Source: Notolepis coatsorum
Taxonomy: Eukaryota > Chordata > Actinopteri > Aulopiformes > Paralepididae
Length of the DNA stretch: 64,000 nucleotides
Reading direction: 5' to 3'
Assembly: GCA_963971535.1 (NCBI GenBank)
Contig: OZ020599.1
Location: 95,766,472-95,830,471 of the forward strand
The notes under the pieces: model-generated
Seen by the model: only the letters and a program-made list of their open reading frames with translations
What the model was told of the DNA's origin: nothing
The model's database searches: none
Translations under genes and position numbers: made by a program
Part shown: piece by piece, positions 24,241 through 35,325 of the stretch
Layout of the letters: the number at the start of each line of letters is the position of its first letter
How positions within the stretch are numbered: position 1 is the stretch's first letter

Positions 24241-24959
24241 TAATATTCAGGTGCCTTGCTCTCTCCGTAGCCTGTGTCTGTATATCTCCATTTCTCCTCT
24301 CTGCCTTGCCGCTTGATTGACTGCCAGGCGCAGGGAACAGCTTACAGGAGCTGCACAAATTCATCCACTGATCAAATCATACGGGCACACAACTCGCTAC
24401 AGGAGTTATATCCGCCATTATGAATGAAAGGATGTCTGTCATCGTATCAATTGTGATGTTCTTTTGCCAGAAAGTAGTACGCCCCCACGAAAGTGCCACT
24501 GAAAACATTGCATTCATATTTGCAATAGTTTAACAATCTCAACATAAATCAAATATGTTGACTCAATAAGATAAAACACTAGAGCATGTATAATGCTCAT
24601 AAAAGCAATAGGCCTGTTCTATTTTGATTTAGTTTGACTGCGCTGAGTTGCAGTGAATGTCTCTCTACCACACTGTCTCTCTCTCTCTCACCTCCCCCAG
24701 CCCAGGTCTCTCTTGCGGTTGCAAAGTTTTAACAATCCAGCCGGATCACGCAAACAAGTATTTGTTGAGCAACAATACAATAAAAAATTAAACAATCTGA
24801 TGAACGGATGTATTTCACAACATCAGTGGAGAAAACACATTTAGTTTTCACAGGATTTGAACAATAACCTAGACTTGCGCGTACCGCTGTCGACCTAATA
24901 TACAGGAGGAAATGGGAGATGGAGAGAGAGAGTGGGGGAAAGAGAGAAAGAGAGACAGA
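24241..24959. other. Unassigned non-coding stretch
   Basis: No gene or classified repeat recognised; it ends in a purine-rich run (AGAGAGAG, 24917-24959) at the left break of DIRS copy B. Confidence 0.5.
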
Positions 24960-27900
24960 GGGGCTAGTTGACAATGTTTATGAAAACCGGCCCCAGACTA
25001 GGGTCCTTTGTTCAGCCTCTTAGGCGACAGAAGACCTTGGTCTGAAGCCCATTATAGTTTAACTAGTGGGCCACGACCATTAACACTGGTGATCCCTGTG
25101 TTTTCTGGACGAGTGGATGTTTTCTCTGTCACCGTGAGCCCCATCTTTCATATCCAAATGAGAGTATTCCTCACGAGGAAATATGGGCATAGATGTTCGG
25201 TAGCGGAAGATCTGTGTTCAAGTCAGCTACAGGCCATTTGGGTATTGTGCTGGCTCCGTCGGGTGTTGGTAAAATCACCGTTGTAAAACTGTGTTAACAT
25301 CTTGTTTCTCTTTTCTCTTAAAAAGTGAGGAGGGTTTCAGAACGGCGGCCTGTCTGAGTGAGTGTTATATCATTGTGTACAAGTTCAGGTGATAGCTGTT
25401 TAGCTTACGTACTAGTGGTGGCCTACTGTTAGCCAGTCAGCTGTTAGCTGCGGCGCTAGTCTGCTGTGATCACTAGGTGGCCTACCTGGCTAGGCTAGGA
25501 AACGTTAGCTTGCTGCTATCGGCCGAGGCCCAGCGCGGGGTGGCTCCGGCCCCTCGCGCGCCGCCGCGGTTCCCAACTCCCCTCTCCCTCACGGGGAGAG
25601 GCGGGGGGGATTCGAAGTCTCCCCTCTGGTCGCGTGCGCCGTTCGCTCGGCGTCTCGCGGGCAGGGGCGGTAGCGACCGACGGTTAGAGCGGCCGTTAGC
25701 TTAATGCTACTCTGTTGAACGTGCTTTGATTATAACATGTTTTAAACACTCTTGACTACGACGTCATCTTTGACAGAGGATGTTCGTCGAACCTGCCCTG
25801 GGCCAGGACGGCAAGGACTGCGTCAACAAGGGGGACCGTAGCGACGGGATGGAGCGGCGACGCTGCCCAGATCGACAACACAGAACGGCTGTGTTTACTA
25901 CGGTGCCTTGAGACTGCACTTCGCTTGATCTACGCTCCGCGTAGGCAAGGTTTGGCCAGACCTTGTACACTTCTTCTGGTTTTCCCTTCTAAATGTTTTG
26001 TAAATAACGATGTTTTCCAAAACGAGTGTTGCTGCACTACATTTAGGATACGACGCGAGTTATGGGTGAATTGTTTTGTCACTGGTATTTAGTTTCTCCA
26101 TGCAAATCGGGTTGTTGTTACAGATGTGAAAATGATCTGGTTTGTTGTGTTGAGAAACATCATGTGTGTTTATATGTACCGTGTACTCACAACTAAGGGG
26201 GTTAACTAACCTATAAAGCTATGCTTAGTGACAAATGAGTAAAGAATGATTATTTTCTCAGCCTGTAATGACAATGAACAGTGTGTTCACATATTAACAG
26301 GTTTTCCTGTTTTAACTGGCCGTATTAAGGGTAAAGTAGGAGGATTGTGTTTCCCCCCGGTTCCCTGGGGACTTCTTCATCCTCCTTTCAGACATGTTGT
26401 TGCACTACATTGTGTCACTGTGTGGTAGGGATACGATGTAACCATTAGCTTGATTGCTGAGGTTGTGCTAAAACTGCTGGAGAAACTTTATTTTCCTAAA
26501 AGAAAAGATTGTTTGGTCGCTTTCGTGTGTGCTTAGCAAGGCCTGTGGCCGATACTAATCGAGAATTATGTATTCTCTCATTATGAAAAACGGCGTTCCT
26601 CTGTTGAGTGTTTTTGCCATTTTTTGTAGGTGATGATGGGTTGTGTGTGTCATGTGACCTACAACTGGGTTTGACTGGCCACAGAAGCACATGTGTAAGT
26701 TTGGTACCGGGGCTCTTGGAGAGCCCTCTCTATTCTGTGTTTTTTCCTTAGTAAAAACCAGATAGCAGGTTAGCTCATGCGCTGTGTGAAGCTGTCAGAC
26801 GCTTCATAGAGCTGACTATGACTGTGTCATACTCTCTTTTTGTCATTACATCGTATCATGGGTGTGGGGTCGTAAAGGGGTGAACTGGTAACCTTTCCTC
26901 CCCCTTTTTTCTTTTGGTCAGGGGTAAACCCACCTGTCCTTCAAGGTTCCTGTGACGTTGCGGTTCGGCACGTTACAGGGTGAGGGGGGGGGGGGGGGAG
27001 TTTCCTGGTCCCACGGCCTGGAATATTGGGCGTGTGCACCGCAGAAATTCCCCCGCCATAGAGTACGTCACCGTGCGCGTCTCTGTTGGTAGGACTTCCG
27101 TGTGCTGTTCAGGTCCATGTGATGGATCTGTTTCGGGGGGTGGTCAGGGCTCCTCCTCACCAAGCTCCTATTCGGGCCTTCTGTGAGTTGGGACTCCTTC
27201 CGTGAGGAGGGAGCCTCCTTCAGAGTACAGCGCCTCCTCCTCAGATTGTCAAGGTGAGTGGACCCTCTAGAAGGAGTCCTACTCTATTGTGTATGTATTC
27301 GATTCAATTCGATTATTGAGTGTGTATGGGTTCAGTGCCTCCTCCCCGGAGAGCCCTAAAACCAATTTTTTACATGGCTCAAGGTGCAATATATTCTTTT
27401 CAATCTGTACAGCTCGCGTGGGAAGTCTCTCTGGGGATTCCCGTCTCCTTCCTATGGGAGGGTGGTGGGATGTAAAAATGTGAATTTTTTTTACCCCCGG
27501 CTGTGTAGACTGGGATACATACTGTTGGTGCTTCCTTCTTTTCTACTAAAAATAGTTGGAGTTAGGAAGTATCACACCCCTCTTGTCGTTCCCCTGGGCG
27601 CCTTGGGGATTCAATGACAGGTCTAAATAGCCTGTTCATTGATGTGGGTGTGTCCCGACGCACGTATAGTGCTAGCTCGGGGTGTTCTGTAAACAGGCGA
27701 CTGACTGGCACGCCTTGGTTGCTTGAGGTTAAAACGGCGTTTTTATAAAGCAACTGGGATGGAGGTTTTTCCTCTTCCGACGACCAAATCCGACGACCTG
27801 GTTTGGTTATCGACGGATTCTCGTTCATATCTGGGGGATGATGACGGAATGGATCTGAACATATGTAGAGGGGTCTCACGCCCTGGGGGTGGGCCACCGG

Positions 27901-28201
27901 GCGCGGTTCGCCCGAACGTCTGGGTGGCGCCTTCTTTTCATGTTTAAGATCAACACGCATATCTGCCCCTTCTCCTGGAGTAGGCATGTCGGCGTGGTTA
28001 GGGCACGGGACTGGTTCTGGTCACGCTGGTCCGGATCAGTTGAACCCGTTGTCCGCCGGGGATGCAGATCTGCTGTTCTGGTACCCTGAGGGACTTGGGC
28101 TTTTTTCAGGGGGAAAAATGCCAGGTCGGTCCGGGTGTCACAGGGTTAAGCGCTATGGAGACCCTGGTTGGGTAAATTTTTTACTCAGCACTGTCGTAAT
28201 G

Positions 28202-28320
28202 GCTTACGGCCATGCCGACCTGTACACGCTCGATCTCGTCAGATCTCGGCCGCTACACAGGTTGGTCCTGGTTAGTACTTGGTTGGGAGACCGCCTGGGA
28301 ATACCAAGTACGGTGTGCTT
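28202..28320 (+). pseudogene. 5S rRNA-like segment in DIRS copy B
   Basis: About 119 nt: GCTTACGGCCATGCC, CTCGATCTCGTCAGATCTCGG, GGTTAGTACTTGG, TTGGGAGACCGCCTGGGAAT, ending GTGTGCTT. It sits in the same context as the copy A segment (both preceded by TTTACTCAGCACTGTCGT). It is closer to canonical 5S at its 5' end and in box C (GACCGCCTGGGAATACC) than copy A. The box A region is altered in the same way (CGCTACACAGG), so that change predates the split. Confidence 0.88.
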
Positions 28321-29441
28321 GGGGCTGGTTCTCCATTCTTTTTCGCTCCTCTCTCACGCATGGCGAAGAGGGGCCTATTGGGGTGGTCTTTGACCTCCTC
28401 TGGTGACCCTGTGCTTCCCGTATCGCCGGGCCCGGTCCGAAGTCATGTTTCGTCGACCCGTAGGCCTGGGTTAACCCTTTTTTGAAAACTGAAACACTTG
28501 TACTGCGGTATAGCCTGTGTTTTGGAGTTTTCTTTTTTTTTCTTTTTTCTTGAGGGGTTATAGGAACAACCACCGCATTGGGTAACACTAAGGTGGTTGA
28601 TTCCCTGGTGTGTTGGAGCAGTGTCAACTCCCGGGTTCACCGGTTGAGGGTGCCCTTGCACGTTCATGACGTCTGCCAATCGTGTCAGCCTTCTCTGCCT
28701 CAACCCCTCTGGGTGGGGGCTTTTTAAATGGAGGCTTGGTCATGCAACAACACCAGCTTACGCCCCTTCCGCCGGGGCGGCTGTGTTCAGCTGTCCCCTC
28801 TGGCGCCTGTCTCGTCCGCAGTCTCCAGGCTAGGGTTAACAGCCTGTTGCCTGGTTTTTCCCCGGTGCGCTGCCTGCTTCCGTTGGTTAACCTTTTTTGT
28901 GTGCTTACGGCCATGCTGACTGCCTGTTCTGCAGGGTCAGTGTGCCAGGCGGTGTACTATTGGGGGGACAGGGCCCGCTCGGCTGAGGGGCCTTTGTCCG
29001 AATACGCTGGCGATGTGGGGGGCGGGCCACTAAGTGCCCACCTGGTGGGGTCTTGATGCTGGCATCATGGACTTCTCCGGGCCCCCGTTCCAGGGGGTCC
29101 AGTCCCTTTGGTGGGTCTGGGTCTTCCTTCGCGCTCCGCTGCTACGGCCTTGCCACGGGGTTGGGTTTGCCCTTGACCCCGTGATTCTGGGGGCAGTAAC
29201 GAGGTTGTTCCCTCCGTTCGTTCCCGGGTGGCATGCGGGTTGTGCGTGTGTGTAGTCGTGGGGTCAAGCCACGGTCTGCTCACCCTGTGCGTTGAGTTGC
29301 TTGAGTGCCTCTTCCCACGGCCGGGTCCGTCGCCCTCCATTAGGGGGGGTCGGGGGGGCTCGGCCCTCCCTGTTCTGATGGTTGTGGGGGGCTTTCAGCG
29401 GGGTGTATTTGTCGGCCGATGGCTCTCGCTCGGCCTCTCTT

Positions 29442-29535
29442 GTGCAGAGAGTGACGCCGAGCGAGAGCCATACGATACAGAACGTTAGGTTATGACTATA
29501 ACCAAGTTCTGTTAGTATGGTGACGCTCGGCGTCC
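29442..29535 (+). repeat. DIRS copy B, internal complementary region
   Basis: Starts GTGCAGAGAGTGACGCCGAG and reaches the junction CAGAACGTTAGG at 29478-29489. It continues as the complement of B's own right tip (29711-29772). The first part does not match copy A's left tip exactly and should be the complement of B's lost left tip. A perfect 16-bp inverted repeat (29419-29434 with 29456-29471) overlaps its start. Confidence 0.82.
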
Positions 29536-29559
29536 GACGCCGCTGCAGCCCTTGATATC

Positions 29560-29772
29560 GCCTTGTGGTGAAAGCTTGGGAAGGAGGCGAGTGGGTGGCC
29601 CCACCCCTGCTTATATGGGTAAGCTGATAGGGGTGTGGTCAGACAAATATTGGGATTAAAGGTACATTGTGGTCTTTATTCAGTGCGCGTGCACGTGTGC
29701 GAGGACAGTGCAGAGAGTGACGCCGAGCGTCACCATACTAACAGAACTTGGCTATAGTCATAACCTAACGTT
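29560..29772 (-). repeat. DIRS copy B, right inverted terminal repeat
   Basis: Matches the right repeat of copy A (CCTTGTGGTGAAAGCTTGGG, GGGGTGTGGTCAGAC), with B-specific tip changes. A perfect 7-bp hairpin, GTGACGC-CGA-GCGTCAC, replaces the A hairpin. Confidence 0.8.
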
Positions 29773-29878
29773 TTGCACACGTTGTTTTGTCTCTTGCATT
29801 GCCATGTACAAAATGATGGTTTCAATGTTACAGGCAGCCATGCTGGAAGAAAGAGAACTACATAAACATTCTATGTGA

Positions 29879-30145
29879 CTGTATAGCGTGTCTGACCAGA
29901 GTGTTCCACTAAAATGTCTCCCCCTATGTACCTACTGTATAGCGTGTCTGACCAGAGTTTCCCACTAAAATGTCTCCCCCTGCTGTATAGCGTATCTGAC
30001 CACTCAAATGTCTCCCCCTATGTACCTACTGTATAGCCGCGGGTCTGACTAGAGTGTTCCACTACCAGAGTGTTCCACTCAAATATCTCCCCCTATGCAC
30101 CAACTGTATAGCGTGTCTGACTAGTGTTCCACTAGCATGGCACTT
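29879..30145. repeat. About 56-bp minisatellite, five variable copies
   Basis: Units begin ACTGTATAGCGTGTCTGACC and include CCACTAAAATGTCTCCCCCT. Individual units carry deletions or an internal duplication (CCAGAGTGTTCCACT). Confidence 0.88.
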
Positions 30146-30169
30146 TTATTACTTTTCAATGTATTCTAT

Positions 30170-30305
30170 GTATTTTGAAATGTATTTTCTTTCCATGTAC
30201 CTCATAGGCTTTTATTTATACACTTTTTTATTTTCATGTAGCTTAAAGGCTTTTATCTATGCACTTCTATCATCTTAATGTATCTTTTATTTCAAAATTC
30301 TTTAT
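30170..30305. repeat. Degenerate about 57-bp tandem repeat
   Basis: TTTTC-TTTCCATGTACCT ... GGCTTTTATTTATACACTT recurs at about 30187 and 30231, and again beyond the hAT insertion at about 30883. So the MITE at 30314 landed inside this array. Confidence 0.6.
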
Positions 30306-30313
30306 GTATTTTC

Positions 30314-30877
30314 TAGGGCTGTCAGTTTATCGCGTTAATTAGATTAATTAATTACACAGCAAATTATCGTGTTATGAAAATTAACTCAAAATTAAGAAAT
30401 CTTATTTTTTTTATTTATCTCATTCATTCCATAAGAATGTAGAATAAACATTTACAGACTTTTTTTTTAAATGGTCCGACTCCATTTGCATGTTCTTGGT
30501 ATCTGATTCTAGGGACATCTATGGATCTCAGGGAATGTATTCCCAGTGTCAGAAATACTGTGTCTGTTACTAGGCTTGAGTAAATTGTAATGAACCAAAT
30601 GAGAATTTTCTTTCTTTGACTGTGAATAACACCATGCAAAAATTTACCAGACCTGAAAAATCTAAGCAAATGAATAAATGGAAGATGATTAAACAGAAGG
30701 TTTTGCAGATACAGTACTGAATTCTGCCACCCGGACAAATACAATTTGAAATATGATTATAGAATATAGAATATCAGGCCTAAAATGGTTATGTGATTAA
30801 AATGCGATTAATTAGATTAATTAATTACAAATCCTGTAATTAATTAGATAAAAAAATGTAATCGCCTGACAGCACTA
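30314..30877. mobile_element. hAT MITE with perfect 8-bp target duplication
   Basis: Ends TAGGGCTGTCAG / CTGACAGCACTA (one mismatch). Long AT-rich subterminal inverted repeats (ATTAGATTAATTAATTA) lie at both ends. The flanking GTATTTTC at 30306-30313 and 30878-30885 is an exact 8-bp duplication, typical of hAT. No transposase. Confidence 0.9.
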
Positions 30878-31249
30878 GTATTTTCTTTCCATGTACCTTA
30901 AATGCCTATATCTATACATGTATTACCATCTTAATTTATCTGTTTGTTTGTTTTTATTTGACAGAAAAAGAAAGCAATACGCTTGGACCAGCACTCACAG
31001 ATTTTGGTTGTTTAATGGCAGCCTGAAACAAACATGTTTCGGAACAATTATGTTCCTTCCTCAGTGTTGATGGCTAGCCTGTCGCGACAAGACCATTGAA
31101 AACAATAGGAAAAAATTTGCAGACGTGTTAAAAAAGGCGTCCGTTGTGATCACAGCCTAACTGGTTCTTCATACAGCTCTGAATTGCCATCTTGCTGCAC
31201 TCAGAGATTTCTTACACTCTGAAGCCACGTGTCCTGCACTGCGGTGGAA

Positions 31250-31420
31250 ACGGAGTCTCTCACTGGGACTCTGATCTCTTCCCTCTTGTTCTGCCTCAGC
31301 ATCCATGTCTCTCACTAGGAATCTGATCTCTTCCCTCTTGTTCTGCCTCAGCACTCGTGTCTCTCACTGGGAATCTGATCTCTTCCCTCTTGTTCTGCCT
31401 CAGCACTTGTGTCTCTGCTA
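31250..31420. repeat. 51-bp tandem repeat, three copies
   Basis: Units contain TCTGATCTCTTCCCTCTTGT and TCTGCCTCAGCA followed by GTGTCTCTCACT. The third copy breaks down after 31410. Confidence 0.88.
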
Positions 31421-31502
31421 TTCAGCCGTTCAAACCTCAGTGACGCCGACAAGGTCCGCTCCCTCTGTCCGTTGTTGTGCCGTGTCAGACCTTTCGCTCC
31501 AC

Positions 31503-32690
31503 AAACAAAACTTCTCTAACGAACACTTGTCAAACGAACACTTGTCAAACGAACACTTCTCAAACGAACACTTCACTAACGAACACTTCTCTAACGAACA
31601 CTTCTCTAATGAACACTTCTCAAACGAACACTTCTCAAACGAACACTTCTCAAACGAACACTTCTCAAACTAACACTTCTCAAACGAACACTTCTCAAAT
31701 GAACACTTCTCTAACGAACACTTCTCTAACGAACACTTCTCAAACAAACCCTTCCCAAACGAACCCTTCTCAAACGAACACTTCTCTAACGAACACTTCT
31801 CAAACTAACCCTTCTCAAATGAACACTTCTCAAATGAACACTTCTCAAACTAACATTTCTCAAACGAACACTTCTCAAACGAACATTTCTCAAACCAACA
31901 CTTCTCTAATGAACACTTCTCTAACGAACACTTCTCAAACGAACTCTTCTCAAACTAACACTTCTCTAACGAACACTTCTCAAACGAACCCTTCTCAAAC
32001 GAACACTTCTCAAACGAACACTTCTTAAACGAACACTTCTCTAATGAACACTTCTTTAACGAACACTTCTCTAACGAACACTTCTCAAACGAACCCTTCT
32101 CAAACGAACACTTCTCTAACGAACACTTCTCACAAACCCTTCTCAAACAAACACTTCTCAAACGAACACTTTTCTAATGAACACTTCTCTAACGAACACT
32201 TCTCAAACGAACACTTCTCAAATGAACACTTCTCAAACTAACATTTCTCAAACGAACACTTCTCAAACGAACATTTCTCAAACCAACACTTCTCTAATGA
32301 ACACTTCTCTAACGAACACTTCTCAAACGAACCCTTCTCAAACTAACACTTCTCTAACGAACACTTCTCAAACGAACCCTTCTCAAACGAACACTTCTCA
32401 AACGAACACTTCTTAAACGAACACTTCTCTAATGAACACTTCTTTAACGAACACTTCTCTAACGAACACTTCTCAAACGAACCCTTCTCAAACGAACACT
32501 TCTCTAACGAACACTTCTCACAAACCCTTCTCAAACAAACACTTCTCAAACGAACACTTTTCTAATGAACACTTCTCTAACGAACACTTCTCAAACAAAC
32601 CCTTCTCAAACAAACCCTTCTCGAACGAACACTTCTCAAATGAACACTTCTCAAACGAACACTTCTCAAACGAACACTTCTCGACGTCCC
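31503..32690. repeat. 15-bp minisatellite with a 388-bp higher-order duplication
   Basis: Roughly 79 copies of a 15-bp unit (TCTCAAACGAACACT and variants with CTAACG, AATGAAC or CCCTT). Frames on both strands stay open because the unit is a multiple of three. A block from about 31830-32188 recurs almost exactly 388 bp later (32218-32576), including the odd CACAAACCCTTCTC deletion unit at 32131 and 32519. Confidence 0.96.
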
Positions 32691-32990
32691 AATCGATTGG
32701 CACAGGACAAATAACACCTTCCGTTGTGGCTTTTTCTCCTAAGGCGAAAGACTGAACCTGGTGTTTTCCTAGCATTGTTGATTACAACGCCCGTCACACA
32801 CGCCACAATTATCAGACCACTCCTTGTAATCCTCATTTCCTTCACTTTACCTATCTTTTTTTTTTTATCCACTTTTTCTCCCATTTTCAATTTTTTCTCC
32901 CATCCCAATTTTCGTATCATCCAATTCAACCCTCCCCTGTCTTTGAACGCTGTTTCATGCCTCCCACAAGCCGGCTGCAATGTGGACTAA

Positions 32991-34091
32991 AGGCCTCTAC
33001 ATGCTACAGCAACTTCAAAGCAACTGCAACACAACATCGGCGCGATTTCAGCGCGGTTGTTTTAGAGGGTCTTGTAGACTGTGTTGCTTGGACGTTGCGT
33101 ACATGTCCCCAGAATCTAATCTGAACAACCGTTGCGTTGATATTGCGTAGCAGTGATTGGTTGGTTAGCGAATGGGGGCGGGGCTGTCATAGAATAATAT
33201 TAGTCCCGCAGAGAATAATATCCTCCATTGTTGAAGCCAGCGTTGACGCTAAATAATCAGCGTCACATAGCTCGCCTTTTTCTGAAAACCCAAGCACATA
33301 TTGTTCCATAGCATACGCCTTCAGTTGATCATGACAAATCCTCTCTTACCTTGACGATTAAAAAGCCTCCATAATTTAGTAAATAAAGATGTAGCCAGCC
33401 AGCTAGCATTGGGTCTATTCAAAATGCTAGCTACATAGCTAACCAAGTAAATACAATGGTATCCGTCCTGAGGTAACGTTAAATACAACGTTTGCTAGTC
33501 GAAATGACTGGACACACACAGGGACAAGTTAAACATCAATCAAGTAATTTATTCCAATAGGTAGTTTGAGCTGCATGTGAGCCGAGGTCCTCTCCATTGG
33601 AAACTAATGATGTTACGGTAACGTTAGCTCGAAAAGCACAGAAAGTGAAGCTGCTAGCAACAGACACTATAACACTTCCGGTCGGGGGTTTTCAAAATAA
33701 AAGAGCGACGTCTAAAATCACCGGAAATACGTTTATTTTGTACATTATCCAAAGTTAACACGAACCTAAACTAACTTTAGATTAGTTTAGGTTCGTGTAA
33801 CGTTAGATATTGTAAAAAATAAACGTATTTACGGTGCTTTTAGACTCGCTCTTTTATTTTGAAACCCCCCGCCCGGAAGTAAAAATTATGCTTATTTTTC
33901 TGCTTTTATCAATGGGTTGGTTGAGAAGGGAAGCGTCATCTATCTAGGGAACCTAGCTACATACGGGGTACAATGTTACATAGGCTGCGCGTTGATTTTG
34001 CAGAAGCATAAAGGTAGAGTGTCTGCAACACCGTTGCTTTGTCGATGTTGTGTCGAAGTTGCTTTGAATTTGCTGTAGCATGTAGAGGCCT
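32991..34091. mobile_element. PIF/Harbinger-like non-autonomous element
   Basis: Terminal inverted repeats AGGCCTCTACATGCTACAGC / GCATGTAGAGGCCT bound the insert. It is flanked by TAA on both sides (32988-32990 and 34092-34094; the right side has an extra TAA). The three-base TWA duplication fits PIF/Harbinger. The uninterrupted site is seen in the sister SINE at 38241 (GGACTAAGTCATAC). No transposase or Myb-like ORF is present; the interior contains a foldback at 33675-33879. Confidence 0.72.
33675..33879. repeat. 205-bp foldback nested in the Harbinger-like element
   Basis: CTTCCGGTCGGGGG ... CCGCCCGGAAG arms pair along almost the full length (AAAATAAAAGAGCGA with TCGCTCTTTTATTTT; AACACGAACCTAAACTAA with TTAGTTTAGGTTCGTGTAA). 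The centre is near 33778. It may be a small independent MITE or a long hairpin of the host element. Confidence 0.8.
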
Positions 34092-34469
34092 TAATAAGTC
34101 ATACATAGCACGAGTCCCCTCCGATACTCGAGGTAACAGCAGTCGCATCTTTCCACCTGCGCGGCTCGATCTTTCAGCGTCAGGGGTCTGGGCTTTGGAG
34201 GGGCCCCGCCCCGTCGCTTCCTGATTCTACTGCGCAGGCGCACCAACCGACCTGTAGGAGTCGCTGTCCACAACGCCCAATCCCCACCCATCAGTTTCCC
34301 TCCCCCTAATACTGCCAATGTGTATTAGTGCGGATGACCAGCTAAACTGAAAGCAATGTGGAGCGCTGGGCTCGAACAGGGAGGCGTACCTGTTCGAGCC
34401 CAGTCTCCAGTATTCATAGTGAGCACCTTGCCCACTGCACCACGTAGCCACCCTTACACTTTACCTATC

Positions 34470-34519
34470 TTTAACCCTTTCACTACCACACGACAGAAGG
34501 TTAATAACCCTTTTACTAC
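34470..34519. repeat. 30-bp minisatellite, left fragment
   Basis: AACCCTTTCACTACCACAC units that continue at 35142-35325 beyond the LTR. Confidence 0.75.
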
Positions 34520-35141
34520 TGTGGCCCTTTATCCATTTATCCATGTCTTTCATTATCCATGTCTTTCACTTTCGGACCGAAAGGCCAAGGCCTGGCCATC
34601 TGTTGGTCAAGTCACAAGCCAAAGACTGCTGAGACAGCAGGTTTGGCTGACCAGAGGAAACTAATGACAGGATCTGCAAGATATAATATCTGTGAATCAA
34701 TCTATTTATCCATTTATCTATTGTAGGAGTGCATAGACAAATACCTACAAATGTGTGTACCATTACAAAGTGTGCTATTATGCTGTATTAAAACAAGCAA
34801 ATGCCTATGTGTATGGCCCCAGTCTGTCCTTCAAAACTAAAGCCAGGAGACAAACTGTAATTCTAGATCCTTGCTATTTTAACTGTTACTGTACCTTGTT
34901 TAGTTGTTTGTTAGCCCTGAACCATGGTGCTAAATTGGAAGAGAGCCACCTCATTGGCTCCAGAAAAGTATAAATGTCAATGTGATGGAAGGAGCTGTGC
35001 TTGTGCCCCGGCTAAGTAGTAACCTGTGTCCACTCACAGCTGTGTGTGTGTATTCTCTGTAATATTGAATATGTAATAAATCTTTGAAATTGCTGAACCC
35101 TCTCACCATCATCCTTCAAGGTCAATCTAACGAACGTGACA
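34520..35141 (+). mobile_element. Solo LTR (622 bp) inside a minisatellite
   Basis: The block starts TGTGGCCC, ends GAACGTGACA and is flanked by CTAC on both sides (34516-34519 and 35142-35145), a 4-bp duplication. A TATA-like AGTATAAATG lies at about 34966 and an AATAAA at about 35076, in LTR order. Removing it restores the 30-bp repeat phase (TTACTAC + CACACTACAG). No internal retroelement sequence remains; the family is not identified. Confidence 0.7.
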
Positions 35142-35325
35142 CTACCACACTACAGAATGTTAACCCTTTTACTATCACACTATAGACGGTTAACCCTTTC
35201 ACACTACAGAAGGTTAACCCTTTCACTACCACACTACAGAAGGTTAACCCTTTCACTACCACACTACATAAGGTTAACCCTTTCACTACCACACTATAGA
35301 ATGTTAACTCTTTCACTACCCCACT
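35142..35325. repeat. 30-bp minisatellite, about six copies
   Basis: Unit GGTTAACCCTTTCACTACCA plus CACTACAGAA, with one shorter copy (35190-35212). Similar CTTTCACTGCCACAC motifs recur at 47050 and, inverted, at 51880. Confidence 0.9.

Larger units (their letters stand above)
24960..29772 (+). mobile_element. DIRS-like retrotransposon, copy B (left end missing)
   Basis: Aligns with copy A from its position 15830 to the right end. The left terminal repeat and about 350 bp of adjoining interior are absent; homology begins abruptly behind a GA-rich run. The right end is intact: ICR at 29442-29535 and right terminal repeat to 29772, ending CATAACCTAACGTT. Sequence around 27900-29400 is nearly identical to copy A, while the left part and the tips are more diverged. 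No RT, RNase H or recombinase motif is visible. The tips define a different subfamily from copy A (core GTGACGCCGAGC against GCGATGCCAAGC). Confidence 0.78.
32856..34453 (-). mobile_element. tRNA-derived SINE (minus strand) split by a Harbinger-like element
   Basis: The A-tail (T-run from 32856) and body 32866-32990 join 34095-34453, which carries the tRNA-like head (complement of GGGTTCGAGCCC-type B-box at about 34390). The 1.1-kb insert 32991-34091 interrupts it. The SINE's own target duplication is visible: CACTTTACCTATCTTT at 32843 and again at 34457. Confidence 0.85.

Noticed and set aside
31305-32775. Asn/Thr/Ser and Cys/Phe/Glu/Lys repeat proteins
   Set aside because: Artefacts of the 15-bp minisatellite; both strands are equally open.
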